Shown here one piece after another: positions 1-12,617 of a stretch of DNA of 64,000 bases (positions are counted from its first letter, which is position 1; the number at the start of each line of letters is the position of its first letter). Position numbers and translations under genes: made by a program. Below the pieces are notes generated by a model. That model saw only the letters and a program-made list of their open reading frames with translations, was not told where the DNA came from and searched no databases. Source of the stretch: Doryteuthis pealeii (lineage: Eukaryota > Mollusca > Cephalopoda > Myopsida > Loliginidae); assembly GCA_023376005.1 (NCBI GenBank), contig CM042142.1, positions 54,718,729-54,782,728 on the forward strand. Reading direction: 5' to 3'.

Positions 1-1
1 A

Positions 2-304
2 GGGACCATTGCTTCTCTCCTGCAGCAGCAACACCCCGAATCGATACCACCTTCTTTTTCATTGCAACGAAACCCCCAACTCGCGTCCGAGTCTTACACA
101 CAGCCATTCCAAGGCAAAAGATGCCATCATTGTGTATCGTGTGGTATCTGGTTCGAAGATCTGGCTATGAGCATGCTACACAATAGTCTTCATTTTACAG
201 ATGGACACAATGAATTTTCCTGTAAGAAGTGTTCCAAGAAACTGAGTAATAGACTTGAATTCACAGCACACTTGGTGTGGCATTTGGAGCCCAATGGTCA
301 GTGA
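2..304 (+). CDS. C-terminal end of an Ikaros/Hunchback-type C2H2 zinc-finger protein (partial, 5' cut by window)
   Basis: The frame is open from the window edge to a TGA at 302-304, so this is the last ~100 codons of a longer gene. After a Gln/Pro/Ser-rich stretch come two consecutive C2H2 fingers. Each has the spacing C-x2-C-x12-H-x3-H (CVSC…HNSLH and CKKC…HLVWH), and the protein ends five residues after the last His. The pattern of F-x-D, an M shortly before the first His, a D-x-F linker and R-x-EF in finger 2 matches the C-terminal double finger that mediates dimerisation in Ikaros-family and Hunchback proteins. By family analogy it is a nuclear DNA-binding transcription factor that multimerises through this domain. 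The upstream DNA-binding fingers would lie outside the window. The in-frame codon at 62 is TTG and not a real start. A splice acceptor at the extreme left edge cannot be judged. The exact family member is unknown. Confidence 0.72.
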   Translation, partial: GTIASLLQQQHPESIPPSFSLQRNPQLASESYTQPFQGKRCHHCVSCGIWFEDLAMSMLHNSLHFTDGHNEFSCKKCSKKLSNRLEFTAHLVWHLEPNGQ

Positions 305-489
305 GGGGACAAAGACCCTTTTTTTTTTCTTTTTTTTTTTTTTTTTTCCTTTTAATGTTATTGAAGATGGCTAAGGGAGATAACGGTCACTATGAAGATG
401 CCACTTCCAACAGCAGCAGCAGCAGCGGAAGGAGTGAAGTTAAAAGAGGAACAAACAACAACAAAAAAAATATATATATATATCTCTAG

Positions 490-543
<54 letters not shown>

Positions 544-1787
544 AATAAAACAGTTACCAACAAAACAAACACAAAATCAGTACTTGAGGGAATGTGGGTG
601 ACTCTTTCTCTTCTATTTTTGTTTTTACACGTTTTTAGTATTAAAAAAAAGAAAAAAAAAACACGATTGGACCAACTCAGATTTTGTTCCGAATAATGTA
701 TAAGAAAAAAAAAAAAATAACCTCCCCAAGAAAAATCTATCTTCTCCCCCTTTTCTTTTTATGTTAATTTGTTTTACTGGGTTTTGGTATTAAAAGAAAA
801 AAAGAAAAAAAAAAAAGTAAATGGAAGATTTTTAGTATATGCTTTATATCACCATTATAAGAAAGATAAATTTATGATAAAATTTCAATTTCTAATTTAT
901 AAATTATAAAAAAAAAAAAAATCTGAAAAAAAAAAAAAAAAAATTGTTCTATGTCTTTTATTTGTCCCTGGTCACTCAATTCATTTGCCATGTTCTAGCC
1001 AACAAATTTCACCTTCATTTCTATTGTAGGAGTTTTGATTTTGTCAGCTAATTTATTGCATTTTTTTTTTTTTTTTTTTTTTTTTTTCCCCAGAAAATTT
1101 TGGACTTGAGAAAATTTGGGAGATTTGACACTTCCCCCACCCTACTATTCTCTTTCCTTCTGAGACAATTCTTATTTAAATAACTCTCTCTCTCTCTGGT
1201 TCTCTCGGGTTCTTGTTCTCTCTTATTGTTTATTTTGTCTCTCTCCCCTCTAAACCTGGCCTTTTTTTTGTGCTTTCTTCATCTCTTATTCCTGGGAACT
1301 GAGTTTTCAAACTTAGTTATAAATATATATATATATGCATACACACAGATTTTGTTTTAAGTTTAATATCTCAGAGATCCACTCTTGATAATTGTGGTTC
1401 ATGTTAAACTTTTATCTAAAGTTTATCTATCATATTTTCTATAAGTTTCATCTTTATTATAAAATGAAGTGACAAATTTATTACTAACAAATAAATATTC
1501 AATAAAACTACTTGAAGCATATTTATAGTTAACCTTGATGCATCTTTTTATATGAAAAAAAAAAATTTTATTTTCGATTTCTACTTCAGTTTGGACACTG
1601 AACCTAATTCAATTTCCCAGTTTTTAACATTTTTAATTTGATTATAAAAAAATGAGTAATTATCAAAATAAAGTAAAAATTGAAAAATGTATCATTTACC
1701 AAACAAATATTTGTGTACTGATTTTCACGTTTGGTTCTAGAAGTTAAGCTGGAAATAATAAGTATTTACGCAACACGTTTAGTAAAT
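305..1787 (+). other. Probable 3' UTR and downstream flank of the zinc-finger gene
   Basis: No coding signal is seen. The stretch directly follows the stop codon and holds T-runs (320-347, 1060-1087), a short CAG run near 409-426, an (AT)n tract at 497-543 and several A-runs. Candidate polyadenylation hexamers AATAAA occur at 544-549, 1490-1495 and 1501-1506. Which one is used cannot be decided from sequence. Open frames here are low-complexity products of the AT and poly-T tracts. Confidence 0.4.
497..543. repeat. (AT)n microsatellite
   Basis: Uninterrupted TA dinucleotide tract of about 47 bp in the presumed 3' UTR. It is the first of more than twenty such tracts in the window. Confidence 0.95.
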
Positions 1788-1882
1788 GGGTAGGTATGGG
1801 GCATCTAGTAACGATCAAACTCACTATTCAGTAGTAATGGATCTGTCAGACTAGCTTGCTAACTATTACATCCTGATAAGCT
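1788..1882 (-). repeat. tRNA-like SINE fragment, family K
   Basis: Read on the minus strand it has a tRNA-like A-box region (GATGTAATAGTTAGCAAG), a B-box-like GTTTGATCGTT and a following …TGCCCCATAC motif. The same order recurs at 10955-11085, 18752-18870, 22948-23045, 42487-42590 and 58195-58325. It is the first dispersed repeat downstream of the zinc-finger gene. The copy is worn and has no visible target duplication. Confidence 0.5.
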
Positions 1883-4183
1883 AGAAATAGTAAGTAAAAC
1901 AGATACAATCTTCCAAAACTTTGTTTTTTTTTAAAACAATAAAATATTTTTAGGGAGTAACTCTGTTCCCTTTGCCCCCTCTTATTTTCTTTATTTTTCT
2001 CTCTCTTCTTAAAAATCCTCTGAGAAATTCTCTATCCAAAAAACAAAATAAAAAAACAGTCACACACACACACAAAAAAAAAAAACAAACATAAATTATT
2101 GGTTAAGTTAATAAAATTTATATTCACTGTGTACACTCCCACTCCACTCCACTCAACACATACACACCACCCACCCTCACTGTGCAACAATCTTAATCTG
2201 TGATTAGTGTTAGCAGTTAAAACTGCTAGATCTCTAGAAGAGAGAGGGTATATTTTGATTATCAAATTAATCGATTCTTTTTGTCTCTATCTTTCTATCA
2301 TTAAGTAAGTTTTTCAAAGCCCCCCCCCTTTGAGTGGAGAAAAAAATTAATGGGTGGAGTGAAACTAATAATTGCTAGAGTTTTTTTACGTTAAAAAAAA
2401 TAATTCTCACTCTCTCTCAAACATTATTTCTTGCTCATAAGATATGACACCAGTTTGTCAATACTTTCATTCATTCTACTTATTAGTTATCTTGTGGACA
2501 TATTAAATTCCATTTTTACCCTGTCTTCATAACATTAATTTCTCACCAGATACCACCACCTTCTCCCCACACTGGCTGATATTGGGGCAGTGATCTCCTA
2601 GGTAGATGGAAGGAATATATTATAAGACTATATAAATAACTGTAAAATTTTATATACCCCCACCCCAACCACCTTATGGTTTTTGTTTTCTAAATCATTC
2701 ATTTTCTTTCCTTGATTCCTCTTCTCCTCCTCCTCCTTCTCCTCCTAATCTTACAAAACTGTTATGGATGGTTTACAGATTATCTCCCCTTGGCCAATTC
2801 CGACTGTATAAGGGTATTTTGGTTATTTAATCTCAAAATATTTAAGTTGTCATTCCAAAATTCATTATGTGAATGATTTAGTCTTGAAGTGATGAGAGAA
2901 AAAAATTAAAGAAAAAAAAATCTTTATAAATATATCTATCTACATTTATATTAAACATATTCTATCTATATATGATACCAGGATATATTATGAAGCCCAT
3001 CACCTTACTAGAGTCACATATAATATCTTACGACTGTGATATTACTGTATTATTATTATTATCATTATTATTATTATTTAACAATGATTTTGTTTCGCCA
3101 AGATGCTTTTGCACGGTCATGCATTGTATTTAAGGCGTTAAAAGACAATATCTACGTGTGTGTGTGTGTGTATGTGTGACTGAATAAAACATAAAACCAC
3201 TAAAACAAAATCAATATGAATTTAATAATGTAAGGGATATATAAGAAGAAAAAAAAAATCCCCAGAAGTGCATCAGTGAAACAGGAATAGTGAGAGATTG
3301 AGATATTGTAGGATTTTTAAGAATTTTTTTATTTTCTAACTTTAGACTCCTAATAAGTAATGATAGTAATAAAGTCTTTAAAATATATTTTTAGTTTTCT
3401 TTATCAAAATATTTTCTCAAAAGTATATTTTTATTTTATACAAAAAGCATTAAAATGCTTAATTGATATATAAAAACCTGAACTGAAAATTTTAACTAGT
3501 TTTATCTGAACATTTACATTTCTTGAAAACGTTATAAATTATTCTTTTTCTAAGAATTTGTAAACGGCCAAATTTATACATTGTTTAATTGTATTCATGC
3601 TAATTGGTAACCAATTTTTAAAAAAATCTAAATCCCTTTTTAATAAAATTTTTAAAAAAATTTTTAGTTAATTCTTAATTCAATTTAAAACTACTTTCTG
3701 AAAAATAGCCAACGCATACCTGAGATGAAATTAAGACTTTACTATCAACCGAATAAGCTTTTTGACTAAGTTTTGCATTTTGCACTTCTCTATATTTTTC
3801 TTTTTTAATTTTTAATTTTTTTTAAATTTAAATTTTTCCCCACCCTCCCTTAGGGCTAGAAACAGTGAGAGACACACAGAGAGATGGTTGCATAAAAGAT
3901 TGAAAAATAATGTTGACTCCAAATGTTTGCTTATTTAACTATTTTTCTTCGTCCATCTCTTATTATGGGTTGCTGATGACTGAGAGACCAGCTATGCTGT
4001 TAGACATTCCAATGTAGTTGCATGCCGTGGCAGTAGGACAAATTCTGAACTGTTTCTTGAAAAATGTGACTATGACTGAACTATTGGGCTTTTATTCCCC
4101 AAGTGTGTAATAACCACCTGTGGCAGAGTGAAACCCTTGCCATATAGCTGTGATAATAAGCATGATGATTTCAAGTGGACTGA

Positions 4184-4219
<36 letters not shown>

Positions 4220-4405
4220 CTTTATTTCTTTTTCAGATCACCATCTTGTAATTATATGATGGTCTGTGCTAAGCTCATGTTGCAACCATGTGCATCAATG
4301 TGGTGTACATAACTTTTTTAGGGATCTTCAACAAGTGCAACCAGGCAGGGGATGGGGGTGTCTGCAACTTCTAAACAAAACCAGAAATCTAGTGAAACTT
4401 AAATT

Positions 4406-4445
<40 letters not shown>

Positions 4446-4831
4446 CAATTTAGAGATAAAAAGGTTTTTTTTTTGTGGAATCCTTATTCTCAGACCCTCA
4501 CCCCTACAGTGATATACTGCAAACAGGTATGGGTTTAAAACTGCTTATAAACAGTTTGCCAACCACCTTATACTTGGTGTTAGTCTAAAGTTCTATAAAA
4601 ATCACTTACAAATTCTCTCTCTCTCTCCCTCTCACACATACACACACTCTCTTGCTCTCTCTCTCTCTCTCAGTTTCATAATTTTCCCTGTCACTCTTCC
4701 TGTGGATAATATCACTTCTGTTTATTCTTATCATACTTATAATTTATTCTTGGTTGAAATGCACAACAGTAACTAGACCAGACATCAGTACAACCAGAAA
4801 ACCTGCTCATAAGGGATTTATATTCCCCTTC

Positions 4832-4863
<32 letters not shown>

Positions 4864-4895
4864 TTCTCTATTGAAATGTAGACATATATATATAT

Positions 4896-4931
<36 letters not shown>

Positions 4932-5868
4932 AATGTATGTGCTTCGCTTATAATTTGTTAAAATCTTTTATTTTTAGTTTGGATTTAATTTTCCATAAGC
5001 ACGGAAATAATCGATAATAAAACTGTAATATTTTATTCATAATTTTTTTTTTCTCCCCTCAAAATTTGTAGGGCAGATGTTTTGTACAAACTTTACAAAC
5101 AGCCTGCAAATTTCTCACTATCAATTTTATTTGTGTGAAGAAGTTTTGTTTTCTTTTTTTTTTTCTTTCTCTTCTCTTATGGTGAGGGTGGGAGTGGTTT
5201 GGGGGAGGGTGTTGAATTAATAAAATCTCCAAGCATAATTACTCAAAAACTGCCCCCCAATTTACTATTGGCTAACTTTCTTTTTTGATATAAGAGACGT
5301 ACATGATATTTTTTTTTTTCTTTGAAATTAAAAAAAATTCTTTTAATATTTTTTTTCTTCTTAAATAATTGACGGGTAACTTTTTTCTTTTTTTTTAATT
5401 AGTTGTGCTGTTTAATACCTTCAATCTGGCTGGTTCCTGGTGTAGCTTTTCAGCTATGAACCGGAAAAAAAAATAGACGTTTAGTGTCTGTTGTGGATAA
5501 TGTACTGATTGCACGGGTTTCAGGAAAAAAAAAAAAATAATAAAAAAAATTTGTTATAAGTTGTTACATTTTGATTCTTTCCAGGCTATTTTTTTGAATT
5601 TCCCACCCATCTATCAAAGCCCCTTTTTTTTTTTTTTTTTTTTGTTGTTGTCCCTCCTCTTCATAGAATTTTCTTTTCTTTTGGTGTTTACCATATTGTC
5701 ATTCGTACCCCCAAACTTTTCCTTCCACACCCATTTTCTTTTAATCTATTCAACTGTCAAAACTTGTGATTCATATGATTTTTATTCTAAGAAAGAACTG
5801 TATGTGACAAAAACAATTTCTTCAAAAAACTCAAATATTTTCCTCTTTTTAACCCTCCATTTTTACTT

Positions 5869-5918
<50 letters not shown>

Positions 5919-5989
5919 TGAGAAAATTTGTGAATCTGTCCATAGAAAGACTTTGGAACAATTGATAGACAAAAGGAAGAAATGACAAG

Positions 5990-6024
<35 letters not shown>

Positions 6025-8487
6025 CCCACCTCCCAACATTTATTTGGTGAGGGGTTATAGGTTAGTGGTCTATGAATAATATTTAAAGTTTAGATAAATT
6101 TTCTATATTCTTGTTTGTAAGGTCACTCAGGGTGCTTCCCTGTTAGAATGTGATCAGTCTTGTTCTTATCTTCTGGCAAGATGGCATTAATCAGTGTCTA
6201 AACACAGGAGATTCCAATTTGGTAGTACCTTCCCATTGCACTAAATGGGAGACCTGTTGGTCACCCTAATGATTTTGCATTAAAGGGAATGGGCACAATT
6301 TAAACTGATCTTGTGGACAGACAGGTAAAGTTACGTTCTTAGGAGTATTACTGATTATCCAAATATCTTCTCTAAGCTAATTCTACAAAATTCTTATATT
6401 TATTAAATAAATAATCAGACTTGTTCTAAAGTCTTACATTTGTTTAAAAAATCTTTTCTCTATAAATGAACATCTTTCATTGCTAAAGTCTGTTGTTTAA
6501 TATCTTAAGTAATTTTTATTTAATTTTAGCCCTCTTTCAAAAAGTGAGATATATTTTTAAACAACCCTAACACTTGATGAAAATGTAATTTATTTATATT
6601 TGATATTGTTTTCCTCGATTTCAGTCATTCTTCCTCCCCAACCCTCAAAGAATCAACAGTTTTTTTCCCTTCCATAAAGGACAGTAATCACAATAACTCA
6701 GGGTGTTTCCCCACTGCTTTTTTTGCCAATTTTTCATAGGGCAATTTTCTGTTCCTTAAATTTAAAATAAAAAAAAAATAAAGGGGTGAGGTTTTTTTTT
6801 TCTCATTGTGGGAAGCAGCAACTGATCATGCGTTCTTACAGTTGGACCTGAAAGATTGAATCAATGTGATATGTCTTTTTTTTCCCCCTATCTCTCACGT
6901 TCAAATTTTTTTATTTGCCCTCAAATGAAAATCTTGGGAGGAATTCAACAACTTGCCTTTCATAGATCTGTAAAACAACAAAAAAAAATATTTTCCAAAA
7001 AATCTTGCCAAACAGTTGGTGATTCTTTTTTTTTTTTCTTTTTCCTCCATCTTTCTTTTACAGAAAAAAAAAAAAAAAAAAAAAAACACAAAACTTTTTT
7101 GTATCACTAAAAGTGTATAAAAATTACAAATCTACTATTTTTCCTGTTTGAAGTCCGTGTCACTGTAAGAAAAAATTCTAAGAGAAGTAAAAGTTAGGTT
7201 AAATTTCCTAAATGCTAAATTGGAATCACTTAAAAAAAAAAAAAATGGTTGCATTGGGTCTTAGATCTTATAAAACTGTTCTTATGTCCCACTTTTATAT
7301 TCTACTTAACAAAAAATCTAATTACACTTTGCAGGTGTAGTAATAAATTAAGGTAGGATTGAAAATTATATTCAAATGTATTTTCTCTAGTAATTACTGA
7401 AAATACTTTGAAAAAAATATTTAGTGGATATTTTATTAATTAATTATTGCTAATCATTTTTTTTTTTTTTTTTTTTATTTTTTTAAATCTTAGCATTGAC
7501 TTTTTAAAATAGCAGCATCCTCTGCAATTCATCAAATGTCCATTCTTCATAGATTTTAATATTTGATCTTCAATTGAAGGTCACCAGTGCAACCTTTTAT
7601 TGTTTATGCTTTCTCTCTCTCTCTCTGCTCTCATTACAAACAGGTTATTTTTTTTAATTCTTTGATTTTTCTTTAGCTCTTAAGTTAAATGTTTGGTTTA
7701 ATAAATTTACAGACCCCCCCTTCTCCTCTTATTTGCACTACACACTCTCTTTTTCTCATATCTCTCTTTTCCACTCTCTATCTCTTTCATATCTTTTCTC
7801 TTCAGTTTTGTTTTTGTTATTTTTTTTTTTTAATTTATTGTTCTGTTATCTCGTTATCAGACAAATTCTATTTATATTTTTTTTCTTCCAGATTGAATAA
7901 TTTCTAGTCAAGTTTGTTAATAAAGTACATGTGACAGTTTATTCTGGAAGTTTTTGTTTTATTTTAATTTTTGTTGTTTTTTTTATTTTTGTTGTCTTTA
8001 TTTCTTCAATTTCTCTTTTTTGTTTTTGTTTTTAATTATTATTTTAACCCTTTCAGAATTTAAGTTTACTTCTAAATAAAAATCAAATTTTATTTTATTT
8101 ATACACAGACTACACCCTAACCAAAGCTGAGTTTTGTAGGTTTTGTTTTTAAGATTTTCAAACTCTTATTTTACTAACAACTAAAATTGTCTCACATTTC
8201 CCAAACTCTCAGCTATTAACCGAGGGAGGATTGTTATAAGTCTTATTATATCTGCTGCTAATCATCAATAAAAAATGTTTTTTAATTAACATTAAGCATC
8301 TAAAATGAATACCACATTTCTTAATCATGACGCAGAGGTACAACTAATTCAGTGGACTCTGTTTGCAGACCTAACAATAAAATCAAACATTTTCATGAAA
8401 CTTTGTAAAAAAAAAAAAAAAAATCTTGTTAGTTTCATGGTACAACTTTTTTTGTCCTCTCCTACAAAAATGTACCATAAACAATAT
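1883..8487. other. Gene-poor AT-rich stretch with dense homopolymer tracts
   Basis: No supportable gene is seen. It contains T-runs (4189-4219, 4409-4441, 5627-5643, 5992-6020, 7457-7476), A-runs (7063-7086), a CA repeat (4833-4860) and (AT)n tracts (4881-4931, 5873-5914). The protein frames that appear here are Phe/Lys/Tyr-Ile artefacts of these tracts. Slightly more complex sequence at 3960-4160 and 6120-6320 has no recognisable coding or repeat identity. Confidence 0.6.
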
Positions 8488-8650
8488 TCAGGATAATATA
8501 GACCAGGCTAAATTTCTATCTAGTGTACTGTTATATCTGAAGGCTTTTCTCTCCTTCTGATAATAAGGATTTGAAGGAGGAGTACCTTTCGACCGGTATT
8601 TGTCTCTCATATCGGACTTGCCTAACAAGACTTGGGAAGAGTCACCTACA
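8488..8650 (-). CDS. Possible terminal coding exon of an unknown minus-strand gene
   Basis: On the minus strand an open frame ends with TGA at 8488-8490. Its last ~53 residues have a normal, mixed composition (D, S, K, R, P, N and Y rich, e.g. KSDMRDKYRSKG and SNPYYQKERKAFRYNS), unlike the Phe/Lys artefacts all around. A possible splice acceptor (…TATCTAG, then TGTAGG) sits at 8651, downstream of a T-rich tract on that strand, so the exon would run 8650 to 8488. The frame stays open to 8820, but the residues beyond 8651 look intron-like. The nearest AATAAA on this strand is near 8091-8096. I do not recognise the protein. The gene would be convergent with the zinc-finger gene at the left edge. 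Confidence 0.3.
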
Positions 8651-10954
8651 CTAGATACATAGCCACATTTTAGAATTGGCTTATATTTCCAATTTAAAGC
8701 AAAAAAAAAAAGTTGAAATTTCTGTATTAATTGAATAAGTAATGGTATCTTTGTCTCCAGCTGCCCTGGACTGATTACAATGATACTTGGGGGATATTTG
8801 AGTATTTCTGCCAAATCCAACTTTAAAAGAAAAGGATATGCATCATATATATATATAGTGTGTGTAAATCAATAAGTCTGTAGCCTGACAAATATTAACT
8901 GAATTTTGAACTGTGAAAAGTTGGGTTAAGTATGTTAAAAAGAAGGGGAATAATATTGAAAAATAAATTCTTTTTTTATTTTTTTTTATTACTAGGCTAT
9001 GGACTTATTGATGTACTCAAGTTTTTGTGTATGTGCATGCATAAAACTTTTATTTTATTTTTTTTAACATGTAATTGAAATAAAAGAAAACCCATGTTTC
9101 GACAGACAATGATTTTTGAAAGAAATTTGCCCTTTTCTTCATGTGATCATATATATATATAAATCTAATAATGACAATGGAATGAAGTTTATAGGAAAAA
9201 GATTAAAACAGGTTTCAGGCTACCTTACATGAGAATTTATACTTAACGATAGTTAAGAAACATGAACAAACTAAATGTAATATATTTTTGCTATTTACCT
9301 GCAAAAGATAAAATTTCCTTAATATATGTCTATCAGAAGTAATTGCAATTTTTATTTTCTTCCCTTTTAAAATATATTCAAATAATTCTACAAAAATGAT
9401 TTTTTTCCTTCTCCTTCCTGGGTTAATTATTCATTAAGACAGTTAATTTTTTTTTCTTTTTACATTAATCAAATAAAAATGGTATCATATACAGATTAAA
9501 ACAAAAAGAAAAAAAAACAACAACCTTCATATTGTCTTATAACTTAATATTATTTTCATTAATTTGCATTTTAATTCACTTGCAAATATCATAAGATTCT
9601 GAAAGTGGAAAAAAAACCAACAAATCTATCATATTGTCCCAGCTGAGAGCCCAATATTCTACACACTCCAAGCAAAAGGGTCTCTGGGATTTTAACTTCA
9701 TCATATATTGCCTCAAATAATTTCCTATTTTTCTATACACTTATTATATAATACAAATTGTAATTACAACTGCAATTTATATTTTATCTACTTTCCATGA
9801 ATCTTCAGCTGTTTGCATGAATATATGAACTTTCATCAAACAGAATTCAGAATATATAAAAGCCATCTAAATTTTCTTGCCATATCAAAAGTTTTAAGCA
9901 TAGTTTTTCCATATTTCTTTATAGAGAAGAAGAAATAAAATTTATCAAAGCTGGCCTTTTTGAATATATTTACAAAAAAAAAAAAATGCTTCATTAATAT
10001 TCATAAAATTAAAAATAAATTCAATACTTTATGATCATTTGATACTTTTCTACTATTTCTTAGATCTAATACTTCATTGAACTTGAGTTACATAGTGAAT
10101 TTTGCTCATTTTTAAATATTAACTATCTTAAACAAAAATCTTCCCTTTACTATTTTATTCAATTAAAGGGTATTATTTTAATAAAATCTAATCATTTGAA
10201 CCTGCAAGCCTGATATTTCAGACTGAGCACTAATTTACTATACACCTTAGGCCCATTATTTCGGGCTCAAGGGATCATATAAAAGATTCAAAAATAGCAA
10301 TCATTCACAGCCTTTCTTTTAATGGAATGATGAGATAGCTTTAATTTGAAACAAACAAAAAATGTATGCGTGAACTTAGAGATAAAAGGTTAATTTTAAT
10401 AAAAATTTAACTTAATATGACCAACTGTAGAAATATAAAGATTATTTTCCCTCCCACTCTCTCTCCACTACATCATGAAGACTTGGTTAGTTATTTTTTT
10501 ATTTTCTTTTTGCTTAAAATTTGTCCCTGTAATTAAAACACTAATGCATCTGCAAGTTTTAGACAACACCCAATATAACATACTTGCTGACAAAGTCTGC
10601 TGTCTGTTTTGTCATGTCTTAATCATCTTCCCTGGTTATTGCTGAGAACAGGCAACTTTCATTCATTCTATATCCTTCCACCATTATTGGGTGAGCACTA
10701 AAACATATATAAGAAACCATATATATAGCAATGGAAGAGAGTATACAAACTAAGACTTTGTTAGGAAACTGCTAGTTTTTTCCATGACAATATATTTCAA
10801 CATTATAAACTCGTTCTGTGAGAAATCTAAAAAGAATATCTGAATACAATAAATCTCAACATTTTATGAAAGCAATTGCAAAAAAAAAAGAAAAAAATAT
10901 TTTGATAATTTTATTTGTTTTTGTTTTTTAAAGAGAGCTCTGGATTACAGCCAT
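8651..10954. other. No gene seen; AT-rich unique sequence
   Basis: If the 8488-8650 exon is real, the first part would be its intron. Otherwise the stretch is intergenic. Only short (AT)n and A/T tracts are visible and no dispersed repeat was recognised. Confidence 0.5.
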
Positions 10955-11085
10955 TTTGCTAAGCTTAGCTCGGTTCAGCACAAGGCCAGAAGTATTGGGC
11001 ACCCAATGTGAATCAAACTCACTACTCTGTAATAGTGATCTACAAAGGAGCTTATTAACCACCATCACACCCTAAAAGCTCTGGA
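10955..11085 (-). repeat. tRNA-like SINE, family K
   Basis: In reverse orientation it shows the family K order: a tRNA-like head (GATGGTGGTTAATAAG), a B-box-like GAGTTTGATTC, then GGGTGCCCAATAC, then GGCCTTGTGC and a tail ending near GCTAAGCTTAGC. The tail motif also occurs without the head at 22478-22500 and near 37670-37690, as expected for truncated copies. Confidence 0.6.
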
Positions 11086-11192
11086 TTATAAAACTAAAAT
11101 CTAGGAAATAAAGTGCCTGTTGATAAATATTGAAAAATAAAATAACCAAATAATATCAAACAGTAAAGAAGACATCAATTTGGATTAATCTG

Positions 11193-11590
11193 GTCCTCAA
11201 TTAAAAATTTTAAAAAGAGAAAAATATCTCAATTTCTACATAAACCTTTTCTTTTTTTTTCCTTAGGTTTTTATTAAAATTATTGATAAAAATGAAGAAA
11301 GTCCTCAATTAGAAATTTCAGAAAGCAAAAAAATAGATCTTAAAAGTTCTACATATACCTCCCTTTTTTTTTTTTAAATTAGTTTTTTGTTTTTGTTTAA
11401 ATTATTGATAAAGACAGTAAAATTCAAAATAATTCAATATTTAAAAGCTAAGGAAGTCCTCAATTAAAAATTTTAAAAGAGAAAAACAGGTCTTAAAATG
11501 TCTACATTTTTTTCCTTTGTTAAAATTATTGATAAACACTGAAAAATTTAAAAGATAATTCAATATTTAAAATCTAAGAAAGTTAATCCC
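11193..11590. repeat. Degenerate local tandem repeat, three units
   Basis: The phrase GTCCTCAATTA…AAAATTTT begins at 11193, 11301 and 11456. Each is followed by a variable A/G-rich part, a T-run, and AAATTATTGATAA. The units differ in length (about 108 and 155 bp), mostly in their T-runs. It has no coding potential and looks like local duplication rather than an interspersed element. Confidence 0.75.
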
Positions 11591-11617
11591 TTCAAATTTC
11601 TTTCAAATACATTTTTC

Positions 11618-11648
<31 letters not shown>

Positions 11649-12454
11649 ATTTTCTATTTTTCTCAATGTCAGTTTTGGCGGCAAATGACTTGAAATCTGC
11701 AATGCACAAAAGGCCAATAATGATGAGTAGCCATGACAGTTGTAGATAATTTATTGTAAAATGATTTGCTTACAAGCAAAAAGATATGGAAATTATGCAT
11801 ATGAAATAACTGGAGACAATATCACCATTACAAATAGAAAAACAAAACAACAAATGGATGCAAAACAAATACTTTTTTGAGATCAGGATTGAAACCTTAT
11901 TGATTGGTGTAAATGATGAATTGGGAAAAAGAAAAAAAAAATCTGTCTAACCCTTCCTTTTTTATTTGATTTATTTACCTATTTTTTTAGTTTTTGCATG
12001 TTGATCCCACTGTGATGACCTGTATACTTCCAGCTCTTAGAGCATTCTAAAGCTTTTTTTTTTTTTTTTGCCTTTCTTTCTTTCTTTCTTTCTTTCTTTG
12101 AAAAATTCTCCTGCAACAACCACACTACTGGGTAAATGTTTATTTTTAAGGTATAAAGTTAAAGACTTTGTTTTGACATAAGTTATTTTTGTTCTATTTT
12201 CTTTTTCTCTCACCAGCAACTTGGCAATATTTGATAAAGATCAAAGTATTGTCATCAATTGATCCCCTATCCCCCCCCACTACAATTGTAATGTTTTGAT
12301 TTTTGTCTTCCCTCCCTCCCCAATTCTCCATATTCAAAGATTTTGACGACAATATGACGCTACATATGCATTAAGTGCTTTGGCAGCCATTTTAACAATC
12401 CTTTCAACCTGCCACAGCTGACATCTTGTTAGCATCTGTCATTTTCTTGTCTCC

Positions 12455-12458
<4 letters not shown>

Positions 12459-12504
<46 letters not shown>
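12459..12504. repeat. (AT)n microsatellite
   Basis: About 46 bp of pure AT immediately left of a fold-back element. A second AT tract follows that element at 12583-12611. Confidence 0.95.
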
Positions 12505-12509
<5 letters not shown>

Positions 12510-12510
<1 letters not shown>

Positions 12511-12580
12511 GATGTCCATAAATTCTGTGTGCACTTTAAAGAATTAAAATTTTTAAAGTGCACACGGACTTTGTGACCAT

Positions 12581-12582
<2 letters not shown>
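12510..12582. mobile_element. Small fold-back MITE, Tc1/mariner-like ends
   Basis: Two 31-nt arms (12510-12540 and 12552-12582) are inverted copies with 26 of 31 positions matching, separated by 11 nt. The inner part GTGTGCACTTTAAA is perfect. The element lies in TA-rich sequence, which fits the TA target preference of Tc1/mariner elements. The superfamily is an inference. It has no coding capacity. Confidence 0.65.

Positions 12583-12617
<35 letters not shown>

Noticed and set aside
5561..6029. Protein genes at frames encoding Phe-, Lys- or Tyr-Ile-rich products (for example 5561-5965, 33955-34146, 47365-47709)
   Set aside because: They are translations of poly-T/A runs and (AT)n tracts, often open on both strands at once, with no domains.
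11193..11590. CRISPR-like array
   Set aside because: Units are long, unequal and degenerate, with no conserved short repeat/unique spacer pattern.
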